From the NCBI GenBank assembly GCA_047610385.1, contig JBLGAC010000001.1, positions 62,001 through 126,000 of the forward strand: DNA of 64,000 bases, in the 5' to 3' direction. The stretch is from JBOCEF01 sp047610385 (lineage in GTDB: Bacteria > Pseudomonadota > Alphaproteobacteria > Rhodobacterales > Rhodobacteraceae). How positions within the stretch are numbered: position 1 is the stretch's first letter; every line of letters starts with the position of its first letter. The notes below the pieces were generated by a model, which had not been told where the DNA came from, searched no databases, and saw only the letters and a program-made list of their open reading frames with translations. Of the stretch, positions 34,608 to 43,885 are shown piece after piece. A program made the position numbers and the translations under genes.

Positions 34608-36992
34608 ATGACGCACAGCCATCCAGACGACATCGACGCCTTTGAGGCATGGGAAGAACAAAGCCTGTCGGCGCGCGCCATGGCGGCGCGCCCGACGCCA
34701 TGGCTCGACAGCCTGAACCCACCACAGCGCGAGGCGGCAGAATCGCTCGACGGTCCGGTGCTGGTGCTGGCCGGGGCGGGCACCGGCAAGACTCGGGCGC
34801 TGACCTGCCGCATCGCGCAGATCCTCGCATCAGGCCGCGCGCGGCCCAACCAGATCCTCGCCGTGACCTTCACCAACAAGGCGGCGCGCGAAATGAAATC
34901 GCGCCTCGGCAAGCTGGTCGGCCCGGCGGTTGAGGGGATGCCATGGCTCGGCACCTTCCATTCGCTGTGCGTGAAGATCCTGCGCAGGCATGCCGAATTG
35001 GCGGGGCTTGAGAACGGGTTCACCATTCTGGACACCGATGACCAGCTGCGCCTGATGAAGCAGATCCTGGCCGCTGAGAACATCGACCCCAAGCGCTGGC
35101 CGCCTCGGCAGCTTGCGGGCCTGATTGACCGCTGGAAGAACCGCGGCCTGACCCCTGACAAACTGCCGGTAAGCGAAGCGTCGGAGTTCAATCGGCAGGG
35201 CGGGCGGCTTTACGCCGTTTATCAGCAACGCCTGCGCACCCTGAACGCGGTCGATTTTGGCGACCTGCTGCTGCATGTGGTCATCATCTTGCAAAAGCAT
35301 CCCGACGTGCTGGACCTGTGGCGCGACCGCTTTCGCTATATCTTGGTGGACGAATACCAAGACACCAACGTCGCCCAATACCTGTGGCTGCGGCTGCTGG
35401 CGGGCAAGGCGCACAACATCTGCTGCGTCGGCGATGACGACCAGTCGATCTATGGCTGGCGCGGGGCTGAGGTCGGCAACATCCTGCGGTTTGAAAAAGA
35501 CTTCCCCGGTGCAAAAGTGATCCGGCTTGAGCAGAATTACCGCTCAACCCCTCATATCCTTGCGGCCGCGACCGCCGTGATCCACGCCAACGAAAACCGG
35601 CTGGGAAAATCGCTGTGGACCGAAGAACCGACCGGCGAAAAGGTCCGCCTGATCGGCCATTGGGATGGGAACGAAGAAGCCCGCTGGGTCGGTGAGGAAA
35701 TTGAGGCGCTGTCTCGCGGCACCCGCGGCCTTGACCCGGTATCGCCCGATGACATGGCAATTTTGGTGCGCGCGTCGTTCCAGATGCGTGCCTTTGAGGA
35801 CAGGTTCCTCACCATCGGCCAGCCCTACCGCGTCATCGGCGGCCCGCGCTTCTACGAGCGGCTCGAAATCCGCGATGCCATGGCGTATTTCCGCTGCGTG
35901 ACCAACCCCGGCGACGGCATGGCCTTCGGGCGCATCGTCAACACCCCAAAACGCGGGCTTGGCGACAAAGCGCAGGCGACCATCAACCAGATGTCCCGCG
36001 ACCATGATGTCGGCCCGCTGGAGGGGGCGCGCATGGTGCTGGCCGCCGGGGGCATGGCCGGGCGCGCCGCCAAATCGCTGGGCGGGCTGATCGACGCGCT
36101 GGACCGTTGGCGCGCGCAGCTGACGAGCGGCATGAACCACATTGAGCTGGCGGAAATCATCCTCGACGAATCCGGTTATACCGGCATGTGGAAGGCGGAG
36201 AAATCGCCCGACGCGCCGGGGCGGCTTGAAAACCTCAAGGAACTGGTCAAGGCGCTGGATGGGTTTGAGAACATCGAAGGGTTTCTTGAACACATCGCGC
36301 TGGTGATGGACAACGAACAGGAAGACGGCCAGCCCAAGGTCTCAATCATGACGTTGCATGCGGCCAAGGGCCTTGAATTTCCGTGCGTGTTCCTGCCGGG
36401 GTGGGAAGATGGGCTGTTCCCCTCCCAACGCTCCATGGACGAAAGTGGGCAGGCCGGGCTGGAGGAAGAACGGCGTCTGGCCTATGTCGGCCTGACCCGC
36501 GCAGAGAAATTGCTGACCGTCAGCTTTGCCGCCAACCGTGCGATCCATGGCCGCTGGCAGAGCGCCCTGCCGTCGCGGTTCATCGACGAATTGCCCCCCG
36601 CACATGTGGAGGTGCTGACCCCTCCCGGCCTTTATGGCGGCAATTTTGGTGCCGCGGGTGCCATGCGCGGCGGTGGATCAGGCCAGATGGGCGGATCCAA
36701 GCTTGAAGACGCCGCGACCCGCACCGACGCCTACAATTCCCCGGGCTGGCGGCGGATGCAGGCCAAATCGGGCGAACGAAGCCTGCGCAGCCCCGCTGAG
36801 GCAAAACATCTGGTGATCGACGCGACCGCCATCAGCGCATTCTCGGTCGGTGACCGGGTGTTCCACCAGAAATTCGGCTATGGCGCGGTCGAAGACGTTG
36901 AGGGCGACAAACTGACCGTCGCCTTTGAAAAATCCGGGCCCAAGAAAGTGGTCGCCAGCTTCGTCACCGCCTCAGACGACATCCCGTTCTAA
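34608..36992 (+). CDS. uvrD: ATP-dependent DNA helicase UvrD/PcrA
   Basis: Superfamily 1A 3'-5' helicase for excision and mismatch repair and for removing RecA filaments. 794 aa from the ATG at 34608 (21 open upstream codons ignored). Motifs in order: Q motif LNPPQREAAES, Walker A AGAGTGKT, DEYQDTN, GDDDQSIYGWRGA, QNYRSTPHIL, the MTLHAAKGLEFPCVF block, and EERRLAYVGLTRA. A C-terminal Tudor-like segment (HQKFGYGAVEDVEGDKLTVAFE) matches the UvrD/PcrA RNA-polymerase-interacting domain. Confidence 0.95.
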   Translation: MTHSHPDDIDAFEAWEEQSLSARAMAARPTPWLDSLNPPQREAAESLDGPVLVLAGAGTGKTRALTCRIAQILASGRARPNQILAVTFTNKAAREMKSRLGKLVGPAVEGMPWLGTFHSLCVKILRRHAELAGLENGFTILDTDDQLRLMKQILAAENIDPKRWPPRQLAGLIDRWKNRGLTPDKLPVSEASEFNRQGGRLYAVYQQRLRTLNAVDFGDLLLHVVIILQKHPDVLDLWRDRFRYILVDEYQDTNVAQYLWLRLLAGKAHNICCVGDDDQSIYGWRGAEVGNILRFEKDFPGAKVIRLEQNYRSTPHILAAATAVIHANENRLGKSLWTEEPTGEKVRLIGHWDGNEEARWVGEEIEALSRGTRGLDPVSPDDMAILVRASFQMRAFEDRFLTIGQPYRVIGGPRFYERLEIRDAMAYFRCVTNPGDGMAFGRIVNTPKRGLGDKAQATINQMSRDHDVGPLEGARMVLAAGGMAGRAAKSLGGLIDALDRWRAQLTSGMNHIELAEIILDESGYTGMWKAEKSPDAPGRLENLKELVKALDGFENIEGFLEHIALVMDNEQEDGQPKVSIMTLHAAKGLEFPCVFLPGWEDGLFPSQRSMDESGQAGLEEERRLAYVGLTRAEKLLTVSFAANRAIHGRWQSALPSRFIDELPPAHVEVLTPPGLYGGNFGAAGAMRGGGSGQMGGSKLEDAATRTDAYNSPGWRRMQAKSGERSLRSPAEAKHLVIDATAISAFSVGDRVFHQKFGYGAVEDVEGDKLTVAFEKSGPKKVVASFVTASDDIPF

Positions 36993-37035
36993 GGCGCGCC
37001 GCCCACAGCCCGCGCCCGACCCGGCAGACATGAAA

Positions 37036-37070
37036 ACGCCGGCCGCCCAACAGGACGGCCGGCGTATTTT
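37036..37070. terminator. Bidirectional terminator between uvrD and trpA
   Basis: Perfect 10-bp stem ACGCCGGCCG / CGGCCGGCGT with a ten-base loop, followed by ATTTTCT rightward and preceded by GAAAA (T-tract on the minus strand). Serves two convergent genes. Confidence 0.75.
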
Positions 37071-37103
37071 CTGGCGCACCCAGTCTCGCCCGTCCGGCAG
37101 GAC

Positions 37104-37892
37104 TTATGCGGAATGAACGCCCTCGGCCAAGGTTCTCACAAAGGCCAGCACGTCAGCAGGCGCATCCCCGCGCCCGATCCGGTCCACAATGGCGGACCCG
37201 ACCACGGCGCCGTCGGCGATGGCGGCCATTTCCGCGGCGGCCTGCGGCGTCTTGATGCCGAACCCGACGCAGACCGGCAGCCCGCCCGTGCGGATCCGCG
37301 CAACTTCAGGCGCGACCTTGGCGGCATTGGCCTCAGCCGACCCGGTGATCCCGGTGATTGAGACATAATAGACAAAGCCCGACGTGTTGCTCAGCACCTT
37401 GGGCAGGCGCGCATCGTCGGTGGTCGGCGTTGCAAGGCGGATGAAATCCAGCCCCACGGCCTGCGCGGGCAGGCACAGTTCCTCGTCTTCCTCGGGCGGC
37501 AGATCGACGACGATCAGACCGTCGACGCCTGCATCCTTGGCCTCGGCCAGAAACGCATCCACGCCCATGGAATAAATCGGGTTGTAATAGCCCATCAGCA
37601 CGATGGGGGTCGTGTCGTTGCCCACCCGGAAATCGCGCACCATCTGCAGCGTTTTCTTCAGCGTCATGCCTGCGGCCAGCGCGCGCTGACCTGCCAGCTG
37701 GATCGCGGGGCCATCGGCCATCGGGTCGGTGAACGGCATGCCAAGTTCAATGATGTCAACGCCCGCGCCCGGCAGGCCATTCACGATCTCAAGGCAGGCG
37801 TCATAGCCGGGATCGCCCGCCATCACGAAGGACACGAAGGCTGAGCGGCCCTCATCCGAGAGCGTCTTGAAGGTGGCGGCGATGCGCGACAT
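37104..37892 (-). CDS. trpA: Tryptophan synthase alpha subunit
   Basis: Cleaves indole-3-glycerol phosphate to indole and glyceraldehyde 3-phosphate. 262 aa. The catalytic glutamate is in DIIELGMPFTDPMADGP, where the aspartate of the same block is also conserved; other hallmarks are VLMGYYNPI, GLIVVDLPPEE and VGFGIKTP. It lies downstream of the DUF2158 gene, not directly after trpB. Confidence 0.96.
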   Translation of the reverse strand: MSRIAATFKTLSDEGRSAFVSFVMAGDPGYDACLEIVNGLPGAGVDIIELGMPFTDPMADGPAIQLAGQRALAAGMTLKKTLQMVRDFRVGNDTTPIVLMGYYNPIYSMGVDAFLAEAKDAGVDGLIVVDLPPEEDEELCLPAQAVGLDFIRLATPTTDDARLPKVLSNTSGFVYYVSITGITGSAEANAAKVAPEVARIRTGGLPVCVGFGIKTPQAAAEMAAIADGAVVGSAIVDRIGRGDAPADVLAFVRTLAEGVHSA

Positions 37893-37952
37893 GAAGGTCT
37901 CCGTGGTTAAACAGGCCCGCCCCCGGTGGGGGACGGGCCGGATCGTGTCAGA

Positions 37953-38507
37953 TCAGCTGTCTTTGCGGAAGAACTTCTTCTCACGCGGGCGGCCATCATA
38001 GGTCGAGGGACCGGCAGGCGCGCGATCCTTGTTCCAGCCACCGCCCTGCGGACGATCACCTTGGGGACGATCGCCCTGGGGACGGTCGCCACCCTTGTCG
38101 CCGCCAAAGCTGCGCGGGGCACGGTCGCCGCCCTTGTCGCCGCCAAAGCTGCGCGGGCCGCGGTCGCCGCCCTTGTCGCCGCCAAAGCTGCGCGGGCCGC
38201 GATCGCCGCCCTTGTCGCCGCCACCAAAGCCGCCCGGACGGGGGCCGCGGTCGCCACGATCACCGCCACCAAAGCCGCCCGGACGGGGGCCGCGGTCGTT
38301 GAAGCTGGAGCTGGGGCTCGGGCGCGGGGCGCGGTCAGCTTCGCGCATTTCCCACTTGTTCAGCAGCTTTTCGCTGAACGCATCGCGGCCGACTTTGCCT
38401 TCGTGGCACCAGACGACATTGACCGTTTCATCTTCGACCGATTCAACCGCCATGCGCATGGAACCGGACGTAAGGACAACCATGTCCCCGATCTGATATT
38501 TCGACAC
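37953..38507 (-). CDS. DUF2158 domain protein with long Gly/Arg/Asp-rich repeat tail
   Basis: 184 aa from a GTG at 38507 (AAAGG nine bases upstream). The N-terminal domain (about 1-55, MSKYQIGDMVVLTSGS then VNVVWCHEGKVGRDAFSE) resembles the small DUF2158 family, which normally stands alone at 60-80 residues. Residues 60-184 are a low-complexity tail with 13-residue units such as GGDKGGDRGPRSF, then GDRPQ repeats, ending in a basic KKFFRKDS. The tail is reminiscent of RGG-type RNA-binding or condensate-forming regions. It sits between trpA and trpB on the same strand. Function unknown. Confidence 0.75.
   Translation of the reverse strand: MSKYQIGDMVVLTSGSMRMAVESVEDETVNVVWCHEGKVGRDAFSEKLLNKWEMREADRAPRPSPSSSFNDRGPRPGGFGGGDRGDRGPRPGGFGGGDKGGDRGPRSFGGDKGGDRGPRSFGGDKGGDRAPRSFGGDKGGDRPQGDRPQGDRPQGGGWNKDRAPAGPSTYDGRPREKKFFRKDS
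38040..38300 (-). repeat. 39-bp tandem coding repeats
   Basis: About three near-identical 39-bp units (13 codons each) plus related half-units encode the Gly/Arg/Asp-rich tail of the DUF2158 protein, followed by shorter 15-bp units for GDRPQ. Such repeats are prone to length change. Confidence 0.75.
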
Positions 38508-38685
38508 GTAACATAACCTTTGCGTGCCCCCCTCGGGGGGACTTGCGTGCACGCCGGATCCGCGGCGGCTCGGCTTGGGATCGGGGGCCGCGGCGTCTCC
38601 GCGTGCACTGCCCCGCCCGGTTGCGGCGCGGCCCATTCGGGCGCGCCTTCGGTCCGCATGGCCATTCAGGCCCGCGGGTCGTTCG

Positions 38686-39909
<1,224 letters not shown>

Positions 39910-40071
39910 GAACTCACCTGCAATCTGGAAACTGAGAGGCGGATGCGCGCGCGCGCCCGATCGCGAACGCGCGTTCTACGCGGTTTCAGCGCGCACGTCG
40001 AGAGGATGAACGCCGCACGGATCGGGGCAGGCAGCAAACGCCCGCGCACCGCGATTTGTCAGCCAGCCGCC

Positions 40072-41229
40072 TCACCCCAGCTCAGCATAAACCGCGCGCT
40101 CGAACGCCTCATACGTCGTCGCCGCCCCCGGTTCCATGAACGGCAATTGCTGCATCATCAGCACCGCGCAGATGCCGGTGGTCGGGTCGATCCAGTAATG
40201 GGTGTTCATCAGCCCCGCCCAGCCGCAGGACCCAGCGCGGCGCATGCCGGGCACGTCGTCTTCAACCCGCAGGCAGGCCAGCGAATGGGACTTGCGCGCA
40301 CCGGGGAAAAACTCAGCCGAGGCCGACGCACCCGGCGACACCGAATTGAACGGCCCGATCGGCAGGTCGCCGGTCTGGTTCGACAGCAAAAGCGCCGCGC
40401 CGTCCTCAGACAGCACCCGCTTGCCATCAAGCTGCCCGCCGCCGAGCAGCATCCTGAGGAACCGCAGGTAATCGCCGCCAGTGCCGAAAAGCGCCTGGCC
40501 CATGCAATAGACCTCTGGCTGATCGGGCGGCGAGGCGTTGATCTGCGCAAACCCGTCGGGCCCACGCATATGGCCACCCACCAGCCGCGCGCCCATCTCA
40601 GGCGAGCATTCCACCCCGGTGGCATCCATTCCCAGCGGCGCAAAAATTTCACGCCGCAGCACCGCGTCAATGCGCTCGCCAGACACCTCTTCGACCACCA
40701 GCCCCAGCCAGTCGGTGGACACGCCATAGCCAAAGCGGGTCCCGGGATCGAAGGCCAGCGGATAGGCCGTGAACGCCTCACGCGCGCCGGACGCCATGCG
40801 CGGCAGGCCGGTGACCTTAAGGTATTTCTTTTGGTTGGCGTCCCACATCTCATAAACTGGACCGGCGGTGTGGGTCATCAGCTGGCGGATCGTGGCGCGG
40901 CTGGCAGGCGCGCGCAGGATCGGCGTGTCGCCGTCGAACCCCTCCAGCACCTGAAGCGCGTCAAATTCCGGCACAACGTCACCGACTGGATCATCCAGCC
41001 CGATCAGCCCTTCTTCGACCAAGCGCAATGCGGCGACCGCAGCCACCGCCTTGGTCATGGAAAACAGCCGGAACGTCGCGTCGAGGGTCATTGCCTCCGG
41101 CGCCCCCGCCGCACGTTTGCCATGGGCTGAGGCATGGATCACGCCACTGCGGTCAGCGACCATGGCCACCGCGCCCGGCAAGCGGCCGTCCGTCACCGCC
41201 TCGTCGATCACCCGTTCGAGCGCACGCAT
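40072..41229 (-). CDS. Serine hydrolase of the beta-lactamase class C / esterase family
   Basis: 385 aa from the ATG at 41229; a GGGAG site lies upstream, and the longer frame to 41313 is not needed. The catalytic motif SMTK places Ser57 and Lys60, and Tyr168 in GYGVSTDWLG is the likely third active-site residue. No signal peptide is visible, which favours a cytoplasmic family VIII-type esterase over a periplasmic beta-lactamase. It separates trpF from trpB on the same strand, an unusual place; a role in tryptophan metabolism is not implied. Confidence 0.85.
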   Translation of the reverse strand: MRALERVIDEAVTDGRLPGAVAMVADRSGVIHASAHGKRAAGAPEAMTLDATFRLFSMTKAVAAVAALRLVEEGLIGLDDPVGDVVPEFDALQVLEGFDGDTPILRAPASRATIRQLMTHTAGPVYEMWDANQKKYLKVTGLPRMASGAREAFTAYPLAFDPGTRFGYGVSTDWLGLVVEEVSGERIDAVLRREIFAPLGMDATGVECSPEMGARLVGGHMRGPDGFAQINASPPDQPEVYCMGQALFGTGGDYLRFLRMLLGGGQLDGKRVLSEDGAALLLSNQTGDLPIGPFNSVSPGASASAEFFPGARKSHSLACLRVEDDVPGMRRAGSCGWAGLMNTHYWIDPTTGICAVLMMQQLPFMEPGAATTYEAFERAVYAELG

Positions 41230-41325
41230 CACAAGTCTCCCGCCAGTCTGCATTTTTTGGTCTGTTCTTTTGCGAAACGTTAGCAGCCGCGCGGCGGCCC
41301 GCCTAGGCCGCATCCGCCCCCAACG

Positions 41326-41964
41326 TCAGGGCAACTCGGCAACGCCCGCCAGAAACGCCCGGATCCGCGCCGGGTCCTTGACCCCCGGCACAGTTTCAAC
41401 GCCCGAGGACACGTCAAGCTGCCGCGCCCCGGTCAGCCGCGCGGCCTCGGCGGCGTTCTCAGGCGTCAGGCCCCCGGCCAGCATCCATGGCACCGGCCAG
41501 CGGTGCCCCGCGATCAACCGCCAGTCAAAGGCAAGCCCGTTGCCACCCGGCAGCGCGGCATCCTTGGGGGCCTTGGCGTCCACCAGAATCTGGTCGCAGG
41601 CGCGGGCATAGTCCGCGATGGCGGGCAGATCGCCCTCATCGCGGATGCCCACAGCCTTCATCACCGGCAGGCCAAAGCGTTCGCGCACCGCGGCGCAACG
41701 CTCCGGCGTCTCAGCGCCGTGCAGTTGCAGAATGTCGATCGGCACGGCGTCCAGCAGCGCCTCAAGCGCAGCGTCATCGGCGTTAACGGTCAGCGCCACC
41801 TTGGCCACGCCCGGCGCGACGCCCAAGGCCAGATCGCGCGCGGCCGACAGCAACAGGTTGCGCGGGCTGGCCGCAAAGAACACAAAACCCAGATAGGCCG
41901 CGCCCGCAGCCACGGCCGCATCGCGCCCAGCCACATCATTGATGCCGCAAATTTTCACGCGCAT
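41326..41964 (-). CDS. trpF: Phosphoribosylanthranilate isomerase
   Basis: Third step of tryptophan synthesis after anthranilate. 212 aa from the ATG at 41964. The catalytic cysteine is in VKICGIND and the general acid aspartate is expected in ILVDAKAPKD; PWMLAGGLTPENAAEA and LDVSSGVETVPGVKD are the phosphate-binding and C-terminal family blocks. Confidence 0.96.
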   Translation of the reverse strand: MRVKICGINDVAGRDAAVAAGAAYLGFVFFAASPRNLLLSAARDLALGVAPGVAKVALTVNADDAALEALLDAVPIDILQLHGAETPERCAAVRERFGLPVMKAVGIRDEGDLPAIADYARACDQILVDAKAPKDAALPGGNGLAFDWRLIAGHRWPVPWMLAGGLTPENAAEAARLTGARQLDVSSGVETVPGVKDPARIRAFLAGVAELP

Positions 41965-42079
41965 GGCTCGCCTCCTGCGTTGCAGCGCCTCGCCCGGATT
42001 GGCGCGCCGCCGGCCCGCTTTGGGCCGGGCCGGACGCGGCGGGCTCAATGCCCGGCGCGGACGGCACCCTTGGTCCGGA

Positions 42080-42117
42080 CATGCGAATGGCGGGCGTGAA
42101 GGCCCGCCATTCGCATG
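42080..42117. repeat. 16-bp perfect inverted repeat between lapA and trpF
   Basis: CATGCGAATGGCGGGC (42080-42095) pairs exactly with 42102-42117 around a six-base loop. It lies between lapA and trpF, where it could act as an internal terminator, processing site or mRNA stabiliser. Confidence 0.7.
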
Positions 42118-42132
42118 GGTCCATGCGCCTGG

Positions 42133-42474
42133 TCAGACGCGGCGGATGCCCAGGATGTCGTCGTCTTCCTCACCGGCCTTTTTGGCCAGCCGGTGCACTT
42201 CGCGGTTCAACACGGCGGTTTTGCGCGTCAGATCACGCTCATTGCGGCGATGTTCGGTCTCGCGCAGTGCTTCAAGCACCAGGCCGATCAGGATCCCCAC
42301 AAACACTGAGGCGAGGATCACCGTAAACAGCGGCAGCGTCGCCGATGTCGGGAAGCCCAGATCGATGGACACCGGCAGCAGGTTCAGCGTTGTCATATCG
42401 CGGTTGGCCACAGCCAGGATAACAGCCGCAACTGCCACCACCGCCAGAACCAGAAGTTTGAGAATGCGCATCAT
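42133..42474 (-). CDS. LapA (DUF1049) family inner-membrane protein
   Basis: 113 aa. Two transmembrane helices (about 5-22 and 46-67) are joined by the conserved VANRDMTTLNLLPV segment typical of the family. The C-terminal cytoplasmic part is a basic coiled coil (RETEHRRNERDLTRKTAVLN). In other bacteria LapA works with LapB in lipopolysaccharide control; in alphaproteobacteria the gene commonly follows ihfB, as here. Confidence 0.9.
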   Translation of the reverse strand: MMRILKLLVLAVVAVAAVILAVANRDMTTLNLLPVSIDLGFPTSATLPLFTVILASVFVGILIGLVLEALRETEHRRNERDLTRKTAVLNREVHRLAKKAGEEDDDILGIRRV

Positions 42475-42519
42475 CAGCCCTTTGTCCCGACCGCGTCCGA
42501 TGGGCGAGGCCGGTCATGA

Positions 42520-42834
42520 TCAGTCGTCGTCGTCATCGCCGCCGCCATCGGGCAGCTTGTCGTTCAGACGCAGACGAAGTTCCTTGCCGGTCTTGAAGAA
42601 CGGCACATGCTTCTCCGGCACAGGCACAGATTCGCCAGTGCGAGGATTGCGGCCCATCCTTGCCTCACGCTTCTTCACCGAAAAGGCGCCGAAACCGCGC
42701 AGTTCAACCCGATCACCATTGCTGAGCGCAGTGGCGATCTCCTCGAACAGCGAGGACACGATCCTCTCCACATCCCGATGATAGAGATGCGGGTTGTCTT
42801 CCGTCAGCCGTTGAATCAGCTCGGATTTAATCAC
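42520..42834 (-). CDS. ihfB: Integration host factor beta subunit
   Basis: Nucleoid protein that bends DNA sharply as a heterodimer with IhfA. 104 aa from a GTG at 42834 (MIKSELIQRL), preceded by GAAGGGG. The DNA-binding arm GRNPRTGESVPVPEKHVPFFK is complete. The usual protein is about 94 aa; here an extra C-terminal tail GGGDDDDD is added. It has a good promoter upstream. Confidence 0.95.
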   Translation of the reverse strand: MIKSELIQRLTEDNPHLYHRDVERIVSSLFEEIATALSNGDRVELRGFGAFSVKKREARMGRNPRTGESVPVPEKHVPFFKTGKELRLRLNDKLPDGGGDDDDD

Positions 42835-42892
42835 GTTGCGCCCCTTCGTAGAATCTCGCGGCGGCCTGGCCCCCCTCTCGAGCAAGGAGATC

Positions 42893-42921
42893 AGTATCGC
42901 CACCTAAGGCGCTCTTGTCAC
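42893..42921 (-). promoter_or_regulatory. Putative sigma-70 promoter of ihfB
   Basis: On the minus strand, GTGACA (42921-42916) and GATACT (42898-42893) are separated by 17 bp, about 60 bases before the GTG start. Confidence 0.65.
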
Positions 42922-42957
42922 CGTCCTAATTCGCGGTGCGGGCTGGATAATTCCGCT

Positions 42958-43875
42958 TTAGTCGAGAATCGACATCAAACGCGGCCCCATCAGCGCCCGT
43001 TCCAGCGCCGTCGCACCATAGGCGCCAGGCAGCGACGCGCCACCCACAGCCCGGTCGATGATAAGCGAAAGCAGCGTGGGATCAGCCGTCGGCACCTCAG
43101 CGTCGCGGATCGGCAGTCCTGCCTCCAGGCCACCCTCGGCTTCAAGCCAAGCGATGGCGACCGCCTCGTCGCCAATGGCATCGATCAGCCCCGCCGACAG
43201 GGCCATGCGCCCGGTGAACACCCGCCCGTCGGATACGGCATCAAGCGCGGCGCCCGTCAGGCCCCGGCGGTCCTGCACCAGCGCGCGAAACCACGCGTAG
43301 CTGTCGGCGATCAAGGCGCGCTGCACATCGAGCGCCGCGTCGCTGGCCGGGGCAAACGGCGTCGGCGCGGCCTTGAGAGGGCCGGAGCGGATGATCCGCA
43401 TTTCAACGCCCAGCTTGTCCATAAGGCCGGACACCTGCGGGTATTGCGCGATCACGCCGATTGAACCGGTCAGCGTGTTGCCGCGCGCCACCACATGATC
43501 GGCGGCCAGCGCAGCGATGTATCCGCCAGAGGCGGCGATCTCGCCCATCACCGCAACCACGGGCTTGCCCAGCCCGCGCAGGGATTCGTAAAGCGCCTCA
43601 GACCCCGCGGTTGTGCCACCGGGGCTGTCGATGCGCATGATGACGGCGCGCACGTCGTCATCCGCGGCCAGTTCGGCGATCAGTGCGTCACGCGCCGGAT
43701 CGTCAACAATGACCCCCAGCACCATCAGTCGCGCGATGCGCGGGCCAGCCGGTGTTGAGATATTGATGGAGTTAAAGACAAGCAGACCCACGACAATGAT
43801 CGCCATGATCCGCCAGAACGTGAAAAGGCGCCGCCAGGGGCGGCGCCTTTCAATGGTGTGGATCTCATCGCTCAT
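42958..43875 (-). CDS. sppA: Signal peptide peptidase SppA (S49 family)
   Basis: Membrane-bound serine protease that degrades cleaved signal peptides. 305 aa from the ATG at 43875. One N-terminal membrane helix (about 20-40). The catalytic serine is in EIAASGGYIAALAADHVVA, and the lysine is expected downstream near LKAAPTPFAPAS. The oxyanion region RIDSPGGTTAGSEAL is conserved. It is the short, single-domain form. It begins ten bases after the rpsA stop. Confidence 0.94.
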   Translation of the reverse strand: MSDEIHTIERRRPWRRLFTFWRIMAIIVVGLLVFNSINISTPAGPRIARLMVLGVIVDDPARDALIAELAADDDVRAVIMRIDSPGGTTAGSEALYESLRGLGKPVVAVMGEIAASGGYIAALAADHVVARGNTLTGSIGVIAQYPQVSGLMDKLGVEMRIIRSGPLKAAPTPFAPASDAALDVQRALIADSYAWFRALVQDRRGLTGAALDAVSDGRVFTGRMALSAGLIDAIGDEAVAIAWLEAEGGLEAGLPIRDAEVPTADPTLLSLIIDRAVGGASLPGAYGATALERALMGPRLMSILD

Positions 43876-43885
43876 GCGCGAAAGA

